Position numbers and translations under genes: made by a program
The notes under the pieces: model-generated
What the model was told of the DNA's origin: nothing
Database searches by the model: none
What the model saw: only the letters and a program-made list of their open reading frames with translations
Assembly (NCBI GenBank): GCA_034687125.1
Contig: JAQGBZ010000520.1
Span: forward strand, 1 to 36,135
Source: Neelides folsomi
Taxonomy: Eukaryota; Arthropoda; Collembola; Neelipleona; Neelidae
DNA length: 36,135 bases
Direction of reading: 5' to 3'
In this document: positions 1 through 10,800 of the stretch, piece by piece
Layout: each line of letters opens with the position of its first letter
Numbering within the stretch: the stretch's first letter is position 1

Positions 1-135
1 CCATATCCACCACCTAATAATCCTCCACCATATCCACCACCTAATAATCCTCCACCATATCCACCACCTAATAATCCTCCACCATATCCACCACCTAATA
101 ATCCACCACCATATCCACCACCTAATAATCCAAAT
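1..135. repeat. 27-bp tandem repeat, five copies, coding
   Basis: Five copies of a 27-bp unit begin at 1, 28, 55, 82 and 109. The first three are identical and the last two differ only near their right ends. On the minus strand each unit encodes the nine residues GLLGGGYGG of the glycine-rich protein. The array may continue beyond the left edge. Confidence 0.9.
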
Positions 136-1185
136 CCTGCACCTCCAAGCCCAGCACCTAAACCTGCTCCAAGTCCTCCAACGAGTCCTCCCCCATATCC
201 CAATCCACCCAAACCAGCTCCAAGTCCTAAACCTGAACCACCTCCCAATCCCATATAATTATTGTTCCATCCTCCGAGTCCTGCTCCTAATAAACCCATA
301 TAAGTGGAGCTGTACGGTCCAGCATATCCACCAAATCCTCCATATCCCATACCTCCCATTCCAAGTCCTCCCAATCCAGCTCCCAAACCTGCTCCAAGTC
401 CCAAACCAACACCACCAAGGCCTCCTCCATATCCTAAACCACCAAGACCTGCTCCAAGCCCTGCACCTAAACCAAGTCCAACTCCACCAAATCCTCCCAT
501 TCCATATCCACCATATCCTAACCCACCCATTCCATATCCACCCATCCCATATCCGCCCATCCCATATCCACCCATCCCATATCCGCCCATCCCATATCCA
601 CCAAACCCATCAAATTCATCAAATTCCCCATATCCACCGAATCCACCCATCCCACCAAACCCTCCGCCATATCCACCAAACCCTCCACCATATCCGCCAC
701 CGTATCCTCCACCAAATCCTCCTCCATATCCTCCAAAAGGTCCGCCGAATCCACCACCATAAGACATCATTGGCCCACCGAATCCTCTAAGTCCTTGGGA
801 TTGAGCTTGAGATTGTCCTCCAACGATTCCTCCAAATGGTCCACCAGCAGCAATGCCCTGAGACTGAGCTTGAGATTGTCCGCCAGTAATTCCTCCTGCG
901 ATTCCTTCAGCTTGAGCTTGGGCTTGCCCTCCTGCTACTCCGCCGAACGGTCCACCTGCTGCCAAGCTTTGGGATTGAGCTTGAGCTCCTCCGGCGGAAA
1001 CTCCACGATGGCCATGATGAGGCCCAAGAAGATGGACTAAAAAATTAAATTAAAAAATTTCAACTTTGGATCTTTGAATCTTTGAATTAATTACATAATA
1101 TTTGGCTAATAAATAATATTTTTGATATTTTACCTCTGGCAGTGGAAATCCCGACGAGGGCGAAGATTAAAAAGATCGGCTTCAT
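1..1185 (-). CDS. Secreted glycine-rich repeat protein (3' end outside window)
   Basis: Exon 1 is 1185..1134 and encodes a 17-residue hydrophobic signal peptide (MKPIFLIFALVGISTAR). A GT-AG intron spans 1133..1037. Exon 2 runs from 1036 off the left edge with no stop, giving about 362 codons in the window. Three compositional zones follow the signal. The first is an Ala/Gln/Ser zone with AQAQSQ blocks separated by GGPFGG. The second is Gly/Tyr/Phe/Met-rich, with five MGGYG repeats at 529-603. The third is Gly/Leu/Ala-rich and ends in five GLLGGGYGG repeats at 1-135. The composition resembles extracellular structural proteins of arthropods (cuticle, silk-like or adhesive), but there is no chitin-binding domain and the function is inferred from composition only. 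A TATA box lies about 40 bp upstream of the ATG. The plus-strand proline-rich frame over 304-762 is the antisense of this gene. Confidence 0.85.
529..603. repeat. 15-bp tandem repeat, five copies, coding
   Basis: Five 15-bp units start at 529, 544, 559, 574 and 589. Each encodes one five-residue Met-Gly-Gly-Tyr-Gly block of the glycine-rich protein on the minus strand. The copies differ mainly at one synonymous position that alternates between a and g, which suggests expansion by a two-unit (30-bp) step. Confidence 0.85.
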
Positions 1186-1798
1186 TTTTTGTTATACAAT
1201 AACAAGTGAAGTTTCCAATTCTTCTATTTATAATTTTTCGACTTTCTATTCACAATTAATTTATAATGTAAATGGTAATTAAATGGAAATTATTTTTATC
1301 ACCTTATTGGATATTAAATTTCTATTTTAATTAAAGCTTGAGAATTAATCATTTAGTACAAGTACAATTCATCATGTAATCGCTTTAATTATGCTTCATT
1401 ATATAATTTTGGTAATTATTATTGATTTTATGATTCTATAATCTTTTTAATGGCCCATGTGGCGATTATTTAAAATTTTGGTCTAATTTTAATTATGTAT
1501 CAATTCTTTAATGTTATATTGCTTATTATTTATCATTATATCATCAAGTATGTATTTTAAAGCAATAGCTTAATTCCATCATCGGGTTTTAATAAAATTT
1601 ATGATGATTTGGAGTAAATATTTATTAAAATATAGACATTTTTAGTTATAAACGAAGAAAATTTTGAATTAACAATTTTATTTTACCATTTCACTTGAAT
1701 TTACTACATATATGTTGTTTAACATTTTTATTTACATTATGTAATTTATAACTGGCTGACATTGAGTTTTATGAATAAAAATATTGGAATCAGAATTT
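1186..1798. other. Intergenic AT-rich stretch
   Basis: Apart from the TATA box near 1230, this stretch is low-complexity AT-rich DNA. I see no open frame with a plausible start or splice pattern, no RNA gene and no mobile element. Confidence 0.5.
1224..1232 (-). promoter_or_regulatory. TATA box of the glycine-rich protein gene
   Basis: On the minus strand the sequence is TATAAATAG, about 40 bp before the ATG at 1185. This predicts a transcription start near 1200 and a very short 5' UTR. It is the only good TATA match next to this start. Confidence 0.6.
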
Positions 1799-3595
1799 TT
1801 AATTTTTGAATACAAGAAAGTCGAAGATCTTAACGGATTGGGCTAATTCGCCTTTGGGAAACGTTTTAGCAAACCAATTAATTAGAGCGTAAGAATTATG
1901 ATTTCCAAAAAATTGTTTTGGTTTCATGACAAGGTGAAATCGTACTTTTTAATTCCGTGGGTTGTAAATTCCCCATTGTCATTTTCTAATTCATTTAATG
2001 AATTAATTCCCAAATAAAATTCTGGTTGTCCTTTTGACCAACACATTTTCTGGATTTTGATTTCGAATTTGGTTAATTTCTTCAAAATATCCCATAAACA
2101 AAGAAAGGATAAATGAGAAGTTGAAAGTCACATTGATTATGGTATCTCCCAATATGGATTTTATGCTTTGTGAGATTTGGCCCGAGTGTTTTAAATGCTG
2201 TGCAATATTGCATAAGTTTTTTATTGACTTCATTTTCCATTTCTTCATCTTCCCACTCCAAATCAAAGCAAATATTTTCGAAACTGAGACTTTTTAAACT
2301 ATTCCAAGGAAGTGGAGCCGACGAGTCCGAAACATTAGGGATATTCCTTGTTGAGAATCCCTCTACATTTGGAAATTCCTCTGCGATTTCCTTTAAGATC
2401 CCAAATGAAAATGGTTCCATCTCTTCATAATTAACTTTGAGAATCTTGACGTTTTTGAATCCCGATGGAATTAATTGAACCATTAAGTCGCTTCTAAAAC
2501 TATCAAAGGATAATTCCAAATGCTCGAAGTTGCTTGGAATGTCAGTGAAGTTGCGGAGAAAATTCACTCGGTTACGACTGGACAATTCGGTTGACCTAAA
2601 ACTATTAAATATTATTTAATGATAACGTTTTGTAATTAAACAAAGTATGAAAAATAATATATTTTATTATTCTTACCTAATGTATGTAGTAATATCAATT
2701 AAGGATAATAATAATAATATTTTATAATATAAGTAATAAATTAAATATTTTAAATAACTTACGAATACTTTTCATGGATTTCAAGCTTTTCGATTTAAGC
2801 TTCTCAAAACTTTTCTTGGTGAGATTTTGACTATTGGCAAAATTAAAGCTTTGAATTTGATTTCTTGGCGGCTCGTACTGAACAATTGAGAAATTTCTAA
2901 CTTTGGGGGCGTTGTTCGAAATGGACAAGAGGACTTTTGGCAAAACAAATCCAGCATCAAATTCACATCGGTAGTCTGTTCTTAATTCAACTCTGTTAAG
3001 ATTTGGACTAAATTTCATGATTTTTTCCGAGAGGAAAAAACAAGTCTCGAGATCTTCTTTTGTATTCCAACAAATGAAAAATTCGACGGTTCTCAACGAA
3101 TTCAAATTTTCGTTTTTGTACATTTTGTTGGGATTTTTGACGCCATTCAAAGGCGGGAAATTCGAAGGAAAAACAACATCATTGAAGCCAAAAATCACAA
3201 GATTTTTCATGTAAGCAAATAATGTTTTCTCAATTTCAATGATAGGAATCCAAACAAGTCCGTTAGGGATATCCTCGTAAATATTTCTGCCTGTCGAAGA
3301 GATCCAAAAGAAGAGTTGAAGACTTTTGGTTGAATTAACAATTAACAAATCTTTCGAAATCTTGAATTTGACCTTTGATTTCAATTAAATACCAGGCAAA
3401 CGAGTCGTAAAATGGACATTTCGATTCGCTGAAAGTTTTAACAAATTTATCAATTTTTTCTCTCGAAGTTAAATAAAGAGGTTTTTTGAGTGCAATGGAT
3501 TTGCGAATGATCTGGTCAGTTTTATTTTTCCAAAGCGAATTCAGAGTTCCAATTAAACTTTCATCATATGAAACGAATTTGAGAAATTCATCCAT
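1799..3595 (-). pseudogene. Decayed F-box/LRR-like gene
   Basis: Five minus-strand coding segments follow one another in the order expected of one leucine-rich-repeat-like protein, but they sit in different frames. They are 3595 to about 3375 (starts MDEFLKFVSYDESLIG and resembles the post-F-box linker), about 3380..2763, 2595 to about 2130 (PSNFEHLELSFDS, LKSLSFENICFDL), about 2110..1935 (ILKKLTKFEIKIQ), and about 1925..1799 (ALINWFAKTFPKGELAQ, stop TAA). The frame changes near 3375 and near 1925 have no room for an intron. The gap 2762..2596 has a GTAAGT donor and an AG acceptor, but joining them leads to an in-frame stop. The other genes in the window join cleanly, so real decay is more likely than sequencing error. 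The identity rests on Leu/Phe/Asn-rich LRR-like spacing, and no complete F-box is visible. A divergent live gene with unusual splicing is the alternative. Confidence 0.55.
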
Positions 3596-4612
3596 CACCT
3601 TCGAAATAAATACTTATTGTTTATTGATAATTTCAACAATAATTAGACAAATAGCTTTAATTATAGATCATTTAATTATTTAATTAATTTAAAATTTATA
3701 TTTTTAATTGAATAAACAATTTTATTTTTAACAACTTGTTTTTGTTTAATGATTTAATTAATTACAAATGTATGTATGTGTCAAGATATCAAAAATGATA
3801 TAATAATGTATAAAATACCAAATCAATCATCATTGGATTTTCCTCATGTACAAATATTAATTCTCTCTGGGACATCTTAATCCGCAAGTTTTGTTCATTG
3901 ACTGCTTGGGGCAGAAATTTTGAATTCGATTTAAATTATAAAAAACTTTAACTACTCCATAATTTATACTTAAAAGTGTTAAAAGCTTTAGCTTTAAGAC
4001 TTTTAAACTTTCTTATACATTATGTTTATTTTATTTATTAAATTATATTCAATTTATTGATAATATTTGTTTATCAATAAATCTATAGATACGTATACAT
4101 AACTTGAAGATACATGCTGCTTCATGATACTCCATGGAGCACTCCATGGCTCAATGCAATTTTTAATGTAAATTTCCATATACCAAGACTCAATGGTTTA
4201 GGTTAGGTATTAAAACAATATAAAAAAGTAACATAATATACAATTATATACAATTTATAATAATTCGTCAAATAATATTTATTATCTTGAGAAGAGCTTA
4301 ATAATAAAAACTACTAAACTAACGATACAGTTGGACGTTGGGATGTATTAGAAACATTTTGATAAAACCACAATCTTTCAAGTGAGGCTTTAAGGAATTA
4401 TGCTCAAAGTTAATATAAAAATGTTTTTAAATCCTCATAATTTTAATTGAGTTTCAATTGTAAGTTGGTGCGTTTAAAAAATTTCGTTTATTTCATATTT
4501 AAATTAAATTAATATTTAATTACTTTTACTTACATAATCCAATTAAGAGACTTGATTGTGATTGATACAATCTTATTTGATTGTAAATTATTGGAAAGGA
4601 CAAATAAAAAGA
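3596..4612. other. Intergenic stretch upstream of the aminotransferase-family gene
   Basis: AT-rich with no convincing coding frame. The only local structure I noticed is a 10-bp perfect palindrome, CTCCATGGAG, near 4131-4140, followed closely by a second CTCCATGG. No clear TATA box lies directly before 4613. Confidence 0.4.
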
Positions 4613-6920
4613 ATGGAAGCTTTGAAAAAAGAAGAAACAATTCGTCTTCGAAATCAACTTTTCCCGTATTTTATTCACAAATTTTTTAAAATATCGTAAT
4701 TTTAATTATATTTATGTAAAATATTTAACATTTTGAATGCTCTATAGACCTTCAACTCCATTATTTTATCGAGACGACCCAATTAAAATTGTGAAAGGAA
4801 AATGGCAATTTTTATATGATGAAAATGGGAAAAGATTTTTAGATTGCGTCAACAATGTGGCTCATGGTAAAAAAAAGTCATTTAAAATTGTAATAATTTA
4901 TTAAGGGTAAGATTAATAAAGTTTAAGTTTATATATTTTTTCTTTTAATCATGATCATGAGTATTTATTAAAAAATATTTAAGTTGGTCATTGTGAAGAA
5001 CGCGTTCTACAAGCAGGAATTGGCCAAATGTCCACTTTGAATACAAATCTTCGTTTCTTACACGATGAAATCATCAATTGTGTTTTAAACCTCAAAAGTT
5101 TGTTTCCGTCTCCTCTTGAAGTTGTTTATTTTGTCAATTCTGGATCAGAAGCAAATGATCTTGCTTTGAGACTTGCATTGTCCCATACCAAAAGAAAAGA
5201 AATCATCACACTGGATCAGTTAGTTGAATAAATATTTATTGATCTGAAAATCCCCCAAATTAAGAAAAAATTAAATTAAATTAAATTTTTATATAATAAA
5301 TTGCAATTTTTACCTTTTAGTGGATTTTACGGACATACTATCGCCACAAATAAAATTTCCCCTTATAAATTTAATCTTAAAGACAATGGGATTAAATCCA
5401 AGCATTTGCATGTTGTAAGTATTAACTATTAACCAAATCTAGCCTAAGTTATCCTAAAAAATTAATAATAAAAGTTAAATTATAGAATTTGTTTTAAGGC
5501 TTCTTGTCCGGATTCATACAGAGGGAAATATACAGACCGGGACTACACTGAAGAACAATTATGTGAAAAATATGCAAAAGAGGTTGAAGAACTTTGCGCC
5601 AAAATCAAACCAGGTTGTTTTATCTCTGAAAGTCTTCAAAGCTGCGGCGGACAAGTCATTTTCCCAAATGGATATTTGAAACGTGTTTGGACTGCTGTGA
5701 AAAATGCAGGGGGTGTTTGCATCGCAGATGAAATTCAAACAGGATTTGGGCGCGTTGGCCCATGGTGGGCTTTTCAATTAGGGGGAAACGACATCGTCCC
5801 AGATATTGTCACATTAGGGAAACCAATGGGAAATGGTCATCCTGTTGCGGCTGTTGTCACCACGTGGGAAATTGCTAAAAGTTTTTCATCTGTTCAGTTT
5901 TTTCCTACGGTAAGGAACGGTTGAAAAAATAATATTATTATTTCATTGTTTATCATTGCAAAATTCAAGGTTTATTTGACCGCAAAAAGCTGCAAAATGG
6001 GATAAGTGTTTAGCGAAGAAACTTAGGCGAATTGAATATTGAATGGAGATTAAAAATATTTTTTAATTTAAGGTTTTTAATCAACAATTATTAATTGTAA
6101 TATTATTTGTGCGTAGTATGGAGGAAATCCTGTGTCTTGTGCGGTGACTAACGCTGTGATTCGAGTCATCGAGGAAGATAACCTGAGAGATAAAGCTGTC
6201 AGAATTGGAAAAGCATTGATGGATAAGTTGGAGAAATTAAAACTCGACCATTGTGTTATAGGTCATTTGGTCAATATTGATTTAATAGAAACTCACAAAT
6301 TCCTTAAATTTAACAACAAATAATTCGTCATGTCTGGTCCTGATCATATCCAATTCTTACATTTAAATACATGATGCAATGCCTATAAGTATATCTTTTA
6401 TAAAAATTAATATTAATATTAATTTAATACTCGTAATAAACGTTTTAACTTGAGTATTTGTATTACAGCTAATATTTCCAAAATAGAATGCTTACCTATG
6501 TAATATTACCCTTGTTATATAAAAGTAGGGACTTTATTAGTTAACGCGACATGACACATATTCGATATAATTTTCTGTCAACACTGACTAACCAGTTTTT
6601 AAACTCTTTACTATTTGCTTAACAAATTTACAATGGAATTTTTCACACATTAATTCTAATATTTAACAGGTGACGTGCGGGGTCGAGGGCTTTTCATTGG
6701 AATTGACATCGTGGTGAACAAAGACAAGCGGGAACCAGATCCTTCAAAAGCTCAACAAATCCTCAATAAAATGAAGGACCATTCAATTCTTCTCTCCACT
6801 GACGGACCCTTTAAGAACATTTTGAAAATAAAGCCGCCAATGATTTTTAACGAAGAAGATGCAAATTTGCTCGTTTCCACATTGGATCATGTTTTAACTC
6901 ATGAAATTCCAAAATTATAA
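4613..6920 (+). CDS. Class III PLP enzyme, ethanolamine-phosphate / 5-phosphohydroxylysine phospho-lyase-like
   Basis: Seven exons: 4613..4665, 4748..4866, 4984..5218, 5321..5414, 5499..5909, 6117..6261 and 6670..6920, giving 435 residues with all junctions in frame. The fold is class III aminotransferase. Visible motifs are [16 protein letters not shown] (around 45-60), NSGSEAND (109-116, phosphate cup), [10 protein letters not shown] with Asp244 expected to contact the pyridine nitrogen, and the PLP lysine Lys275 in [10 protein letters not shown]. The C-terminal [14 protein letters not shown] and LSTDGP match the AGXT2-like subfamily. Human members ETNPPL and PHYKPL split phosphoethanolamine or 5-phosphohydroxylysine rather than transaminate; which substrate applies here cannot be told from sequence. 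There is no targeting peptide. A poly(A) signal AATAAA is at 6937-6942. The gene looks intact and full length. Confidence 0.93.
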
Positions 6921-6936
6921 TTATTTTCATTATTAG

Positions 6937-6942
6937 AATAAA
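6937..6942 (+). terminator. Poly(A) signal of the phospho-lyase gene
   Basis: A canonical AATAAA lies 17 bp after the stop codon of the phospho-lyase-like gene, giving a very short 3' UTR. Confidence 0.6.
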
Positions 6943-7163
6943 TCAAACCCAAAAACTGGTTTTTAAAAATAAAAGTTTTTCCAATTCGTCATTTCCTTAT
7001 TGTAAGCATTTGGTCATTTCATTTCCAATTCAAATTTTTCTAAATTTATGTTCTGCGAAGCTTCATGAATAATCCTCCCGGGGGTTGGAGAAGGCGTTTA
7101 CGAATATATCTTTTAAGCACACACGGATGCGATTATCTTTGACCATTATTTATTCAAATTTTG

Positions 7164-7171
7164 TATATAAA
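7164..7171 (+). promoter_or_regulatory. Possible TATA box for the thioester protein gene
   Basis: TATATAAA is followed about 25-30 bp later by a run of TTCATT motifs and, at 7209-7215, by TTCAGTG, which resembles the arthropod initiator. It lies 650 bp from the ATG, so a long or spliced leader would be required. Confidence 0.3.
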
Positions 7172-7824
7172 TGCAGATCATAAATTCTCATTCATTCATT
7201 TATTTAACTTCAGTGAGATAAGTTCCACTCTGCTGAAAATATTTCAAAACTATTAATGGAAATTATTTATATCGTGTAAAGGCCATTAAAAATAAATATT
7301 TATTTATATAAATTCCATATAACTAATTTTTCCTTCCTCGTAAACGAGTTTTTAATTTTTAGTTCTTTGGAAAAATTGAGCCACATTAAGGATAAGCCCA
7401 CAAGTCTTATATATTAAGAAATTAAGATAAGGAAGGGGAGCAAACAAAGTTGGAAATAGCTTCGGTGAACCACAGGAAGGAAAAGTGGACGGAGAAGCTC
7501 AATTAAATTTCAGGGCCATTGTGATTAATACTAATTAAATAAATAGCTTTGAGAAACAGGCACATTAGAGAGTTGTCATTACAGCTCCTTTAATTCAACA
7601 CTCTCTCCCCATTCATACAGAATTAGTATTTCTTTATTCTTTTCATTGCGTTAGATTTTTAATGCAATTAATATTTGACTATAAATCAAACCACAGAAAT
7701 TAATAAATATTAATGTGATTCAAATTACAATTTTATTAGCTTTGAGTTTGATTTTAAAAATATTTAAGAGTTATAAAAATATATATTTGTTTATTGCCCT
7801 GAGGGGCAGAAAAGATTTTAAAAA

Positions 7825-10800
7825 ATGGTTAGAAAATGGGGTTTTATTTTCCTCTTTTTGTTCGTGGATGTTCGAGGAGACACTCCTATAAAATATTCAA
7901 ATAGTTCCGCTGAAGGACTCATCACATTTCTTGCCTCTTCAACTTTGACCCGAAATCGACCTTATTTAGTCGTTGTGTCAGTGGGCGATGGAGCCAAAGA
8001 ACCAGTCAACATTAAAATCGACATCACTTCCCGGATTCTCAATTCTTATGCTCCACCCACGGAGTCGACAACGACCCCGCCGCCAGTTAAGATTTATGGA
8101 TCGGAAAGATTTTCACTTGAACCCTCACAGTCCAGATCTGTTAAAATTATGCTCAGAGGACTCACAGTCGACGAGAATTCTCCAGGGGAAACAATGTTGG
8201 CCCTTAAAGTGTCAGCCACTGGAGGAATCAAATTCGAAGAAGAATCGGATTTGACCATTGAGGAAAAAAGTAATTCTCTTCTGATCCAAACCGATAAACC
8301 TCTGTACAAGCCGGGCGAAGTTATTCGAATGCGAGTTGTCAATTTGGACCGTGGGATGAAACCAGTAAAGAAAAATGATATTGAAGTGAATATCAAAGAT
8401 CCGACCGGGGCTATTATGAAGATTTGGAAAAATGCTGAAATGAAAAATCTTGGGCTCTTTTCAGATAAATTCAAATTATCTCCAGAGCCGAATTTAGGTA
8501 AAAAAAATTTTTATTGCAAAACTTACTGCAAAAGATGTACTTATTTCTAAATTGGTAAATTATGAGAACATTTATAATTTTGTATTATTTTATTTATTTA
8601 AAATGACTTAATTAATAATTATAGATAAAACTATAATATTTTCATAAACTAAACTTTTTCTTGAATAATTAGAGATATGTGTAATGTTACTTCTGTCAAT
8701 TACATAGATAATTTATTCTTATCATTAAAATATTTACTAATTTAAAATTGGCGCATTAAATAGGCCACTGGACGATTGAAGCCACTTCAGGAAAAGAAAC
8801 AGTTTCAAGAAACGTCCTCATCTCCGAATACGTTCTACCCAAATTCAAAGTTGAACTTCTTCTCCCGCCCTTTGCCACTTTCAACGATTCAAAAGTGACT
8901 TTACGAGTGAAGGGAAGTTACACCTATGGAAAAAGCGTCAAAGGAAACGTCGTTGTTTCGGCCATTGGTCCCGAAAGCTATAATTACATATGGCGGGGAT
9001 CGTCCTACGAAAGACCGCCACAAATCCGTGTGGACAAAACGGTTACTTTAGAAGACGGTGTAGCCTCGCTGACCTTCGACCTTGCACAAGATCTCAAGGT
9101 CAAGGACGACACGGAATACATACAGCAGAAGGAAGTGACCTTTAAGGCAATTCTCACCGAGTCGGCCACCGGACTGATGGAAAATGACACCAAAACTTTT
9201 ACAGTTTACAGATTCCCTTACAAAATCGAACACATTTCCCGAACAGAAGAATACAAACCCGGACTTCCCTACCAAATGACATTTAAGGTTGACAAACAGG
9301 ACGGAACTCCCTTGATGGAATCTGACCCTGAAGCTCTCAAAATCCGACACGGGTTTTCTTACGATAAACCCGGGTCTTTCATGACAAGAGCTATCCCAAA
9401 GAATGGAATTGTAACTCTGACCTTTATACCTCCGACCAATGACCTGATAAATGTCAACGGAATTGAAATTACTTACAAAGGACTCAAACAGACTTTTTAC
9501 CCTGGCGGTCGAGCTACGTCCATATCTGACACTTTTATTCAACTCACTTTGAAAAATGAAAAATTAAAGGTCAACGACACTGCTGAGGTCATGGTCAAAT
9601 GTACACGGGCTTTCAATTCTCTTCGATATATTTTGACCTCAAAGTCGGAGATTTTGAAATCGAATATTGTAAAGTTCAAGGAAACTTTGGACCATCAGAA
9701 TTTAAGCGTTCAGCTTCCACACGCTGCAGCGCCACATGCTTTCCTGTTGATTTATTTAAATGTTGCTGATGCTGACAATGAAGTCGTGGCGGATGTTTTG
9801 GATCTGCGACTTGACGGGGCTTTGGAAAATTATTTGAATTTGAGTTTGACCAAAAATGTGTTCAAACCAGGAGAGAGCTTGGAGATTCAGATGGAGACAA
9901 AGGAAGATTCAATTGTGGCTTTGAGAGGAATTGACCAATCTGTTTTGTTACTCAAAGAGGAAGATTCTGATTTGACGATGAACATGATAACACAAGAACT
10001 TGATGTAGTGTTGATTAAATTTTTAAATAATATTTATGTTAAATCAACATTTTATTATTTGAGATAGCTTTTGTTGTAATTCATTATTAGATGTATAGGA
10101 CAACTAATTAAGCTATGTAATAATAATATTTTTTGAAATTCTGTTTTAGAAATATGATCACAATCATTATGGATTTTCACGTGGCGCTGGAATGTCGTTC
10201 AATAAAGCTGGAATCCTCATCATGACGAATGGAGCATTAGAGAAGAACGTAAGATATCGGCCATATGCCAGAAGAAAGTTTAAGGGTGGATTTAAACAGA
10301 GAGGGGGATTCGGTGGACCGCCAGTTGCAATGGCCTTTTCTGAAGGAGCCGGAGTTGCTAAAATGGCAATGGTTGAAGATGCCTCTTTTAACAGTGCTGG
10401 GAGAAGCGCCCTGGATTCCAATAGCGTCGATGGAAATCAAGTACAAATAAGGAAAAACTTCCCAGAAACGGTATAAATCATTAAATATAATATTATAAAA
10501 GTATTAAATTTAAATTTTGTTCATATAAAACAAACAAATAGCAAAACGCAACTTTAAATTAATTATTCACAATTTTATAATTTAAATAAATATTGAATAT
10601 TTTTAGTGGCTTTGGGAAGAAATTTCCGCGGATGAGCCAATCAGTACATTTAAAGCCATTGTGCCAGACACCATTACATCTTGGGTCATTTCTGGATTTT
10701 CCTTAAATGCCGACGATGGAATTGGAATTTGCACAGGACCACAAACACTCAAAACCTTTAGGGCCTTTTTCATCCGGATGAATAATCCTTATTCGGTCGT

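Larger units (their letters stand above)
6921..7824. other. Intergenic region and probable thioester-protein promoter/5' UTR
   Basis: No coding frame is supported here. The region holds the poly(A) signal of the gene on the left and a TATA-like element near 7164. A long leader, possibly with a 5' UTR intron, may run from about 7200 to the ATG at 7825, but I could not fix the splice sites. Confidence 0.4.

Noticed and set aside
304..762. Long plus-strand proline-rich open frame
   Set aside because: It is the antisense of the glycine-rich protein. The minus strand has a signal peptide, a clean intron and a TATA box, while the plus frame has none of these.
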